Shown piece after piece: positions 63,489 to 64,000 of a stretch of 64,000 nt of DNA; position 1 is the first letter of the stretch; each line of letters opens with the position of its first letter. The stretch lies in the NCBI RefSeq assembly GCF_052078665.1, contig NZ_JBQJIK010000016.1, positions 1 to 64,000 of the forward strand. Direction: 5' to 3'. The notes under the pieces were generated by a model. The model made no database searches, had not been told where the DNA came from, and was given only the letters and a program-made list of their open reading frames with translations. The translations under genes and the position numbers were made by a program. The DNA is from Inquilinus sp052078665 (GTDB taxonomy: Bacteria; Pseudomonadota; Alphaproteobacteria; DSM-16000; Inquilinaceae).

Positions 63489-64000
63489 CTACTCCACATA
63501 GCGCCGCAGGCCGCGCCAGATGTCCTCGACCGTGTCGATATAGACCGGGTCGCGGCGGATCTCGTCCGGCGTGCCCTGGCGCGGGATCTCGGGCACCACG
63601 ATCTCCGACACCCGGCCGGGCCGCGGCGACAAGAGGACGATGCGGTCGGAGAGGTAGACCGCCTCTTCGATCGAATGGGTGACGACGATGAAGGTCTTGC
63701 GCTCCTCGCGGCACAGCGCCAGCAGGTCCTCCTGGAACTTGCGCCGGGTCTGCTCGTCGACCGCGCTGAACGGCTCGTCCATCAGCAGCACCTCGGCGTC
63801 GACCGCGAGCGCCCGGGCCAGGCCGACGCGCTGGCGCATGCCGCCGGACAGCTGGTGCGGGTAGCGGTCCTCGAAACCGGCGAGGCCGACCCGGGCGATG
63901 TGGCGGCGGGCCGTCTCCTCGCGCTCGGCCTTCGGTACGCCCTTCAGCTCCAGGCCGAAGGCGACGTTGCGCAGCACCGTGGCCCAGGGCATCAGCGCGA
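63489..64000 (-). CDS. ABC transporter ATP-binding protein, SsuB/TauB type (5' partial)
   Basis: The frame continues beyond base 64000, so about 170 C-terminal residues are visible. Signature LSGGMRQRVGLARALAVDAE, Walker B VLLMDEPFSAVDEQTRRK and the switch His in IVVTHSIEEAVYLSDRI are present; Walker A is outside. The ATG at 63992 is internal (ALMPWATVLRNV), not the start. It drives the adjacent permease for import of a small anionic or aromatic solute. Confidence 0.88.
   Translation of the reverse strand, partial: ALMPWATVLRNVAFGLELKGVPKAEREETARRHIARVGLAGFEDRYPHQLSGGMRQRVGLARALAVDAEVLLMDEPFSAVDEQTRRKFQEDLLALCREERKTFIVVTHSIEEAVYLSDRIVLLSPRPGRVSEIVVPEIPRQGTPDEIRRDPVYIDTVEDIWRGLRRYVE

Overview
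This is a 64 kb, strongly GC-rich chromosomal window. Gene content, an exact GTTC-N7-GTTC LexA box, an EcfG-type promoter and the rlpA-tmk-holB-metG-tatD gene order point to an alphaproteobacterium. It looks most like a Rhodospirillales relative such as Azospirillum or Inquilinus, but that placement is inference from gene content and no marker was aligned. Nothing indicates a plasmid or a complete prophage.

Layout. (1) 1-13.2 kb is the accessory region and the most unusual part. The end of a contractile-tail baseplate operon (gpV-like spike, small Cys/His tip-like protein, gp25, gpJ fused to a beta-propeller, gpI) runs into two tandem copies of a membrane protein carrying an Ig-like domain, one transmembrane helix and three PASTA domains. 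A membrane protein with an HExxHxxQ motif, four further small membrane or envelope proteins, and a cytoplasmic subtilase plus metallo-beta-lactamase-fold pair follow. The sheath, tube and ATPase genes of the machine would lie upstream of base 1. (2) 13.4-20.4 kb has an inositol-phosphatase/lipid-kinase pair, an ECF sigma factor, an OmpR-type regulator and an SDR/3-hydroxyacyl-CoA dehydrogenase/BKACE beta-keto acid module. (3) 21.0-25.8 kb is an ABC half-transporter with degenerate ATPase motifs, followed by two glycoside hydrolases and a coiled-coil peptide in overlapping order. (4) 25.8-37.9 kb is mostly housekeeping: aldo/keto reductase, the tatD-metG-holB-tmk-rlpA block, tRNA-Ser(UGA), and Ogt and Ada-AlkA alkylation repair. 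(5) 37.9-44.9 kb is a probable betaine or imino-acid catabolic cluster: LysR, FMN/FeS/FAD oxidoreductase, ornithine-cyclodeaminase family, enolase superfamily, and a Tat-exported binding protein. A duplicated 45-bp element may co-regulate it. (6) 45-56 kb holds an SOS-box gene of unknown function, an arginase-family enzyme, glmU-glmS, an acyltransferase, tRNA-Val(CAC), dusA and a DEAD-box helicase. (7) 55.4-62 kb is a polyamine uptake/oxidation operon with a LysR regulator. (8) 62-64 kb carries an FAH-family hydrolase and a nitrate/sulfonate-type ABC transporter that runs off the end.

How the parts may work together. In region 1 the polybasic stretch before the transmembrane helix suggests the Ig-like domain faces the cytoplasm and the PASTA domains face peptidoglycan. 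My leading hypothesis is that these proteins tether or trigger a contractile injection machine at the inner membrane. The tandem copies arose by a duplication of about 1.3 kb whose junction scar is still readable. The subtilase/MBL pair could be an effector or defence module linked to it; this is inference from proximity only.
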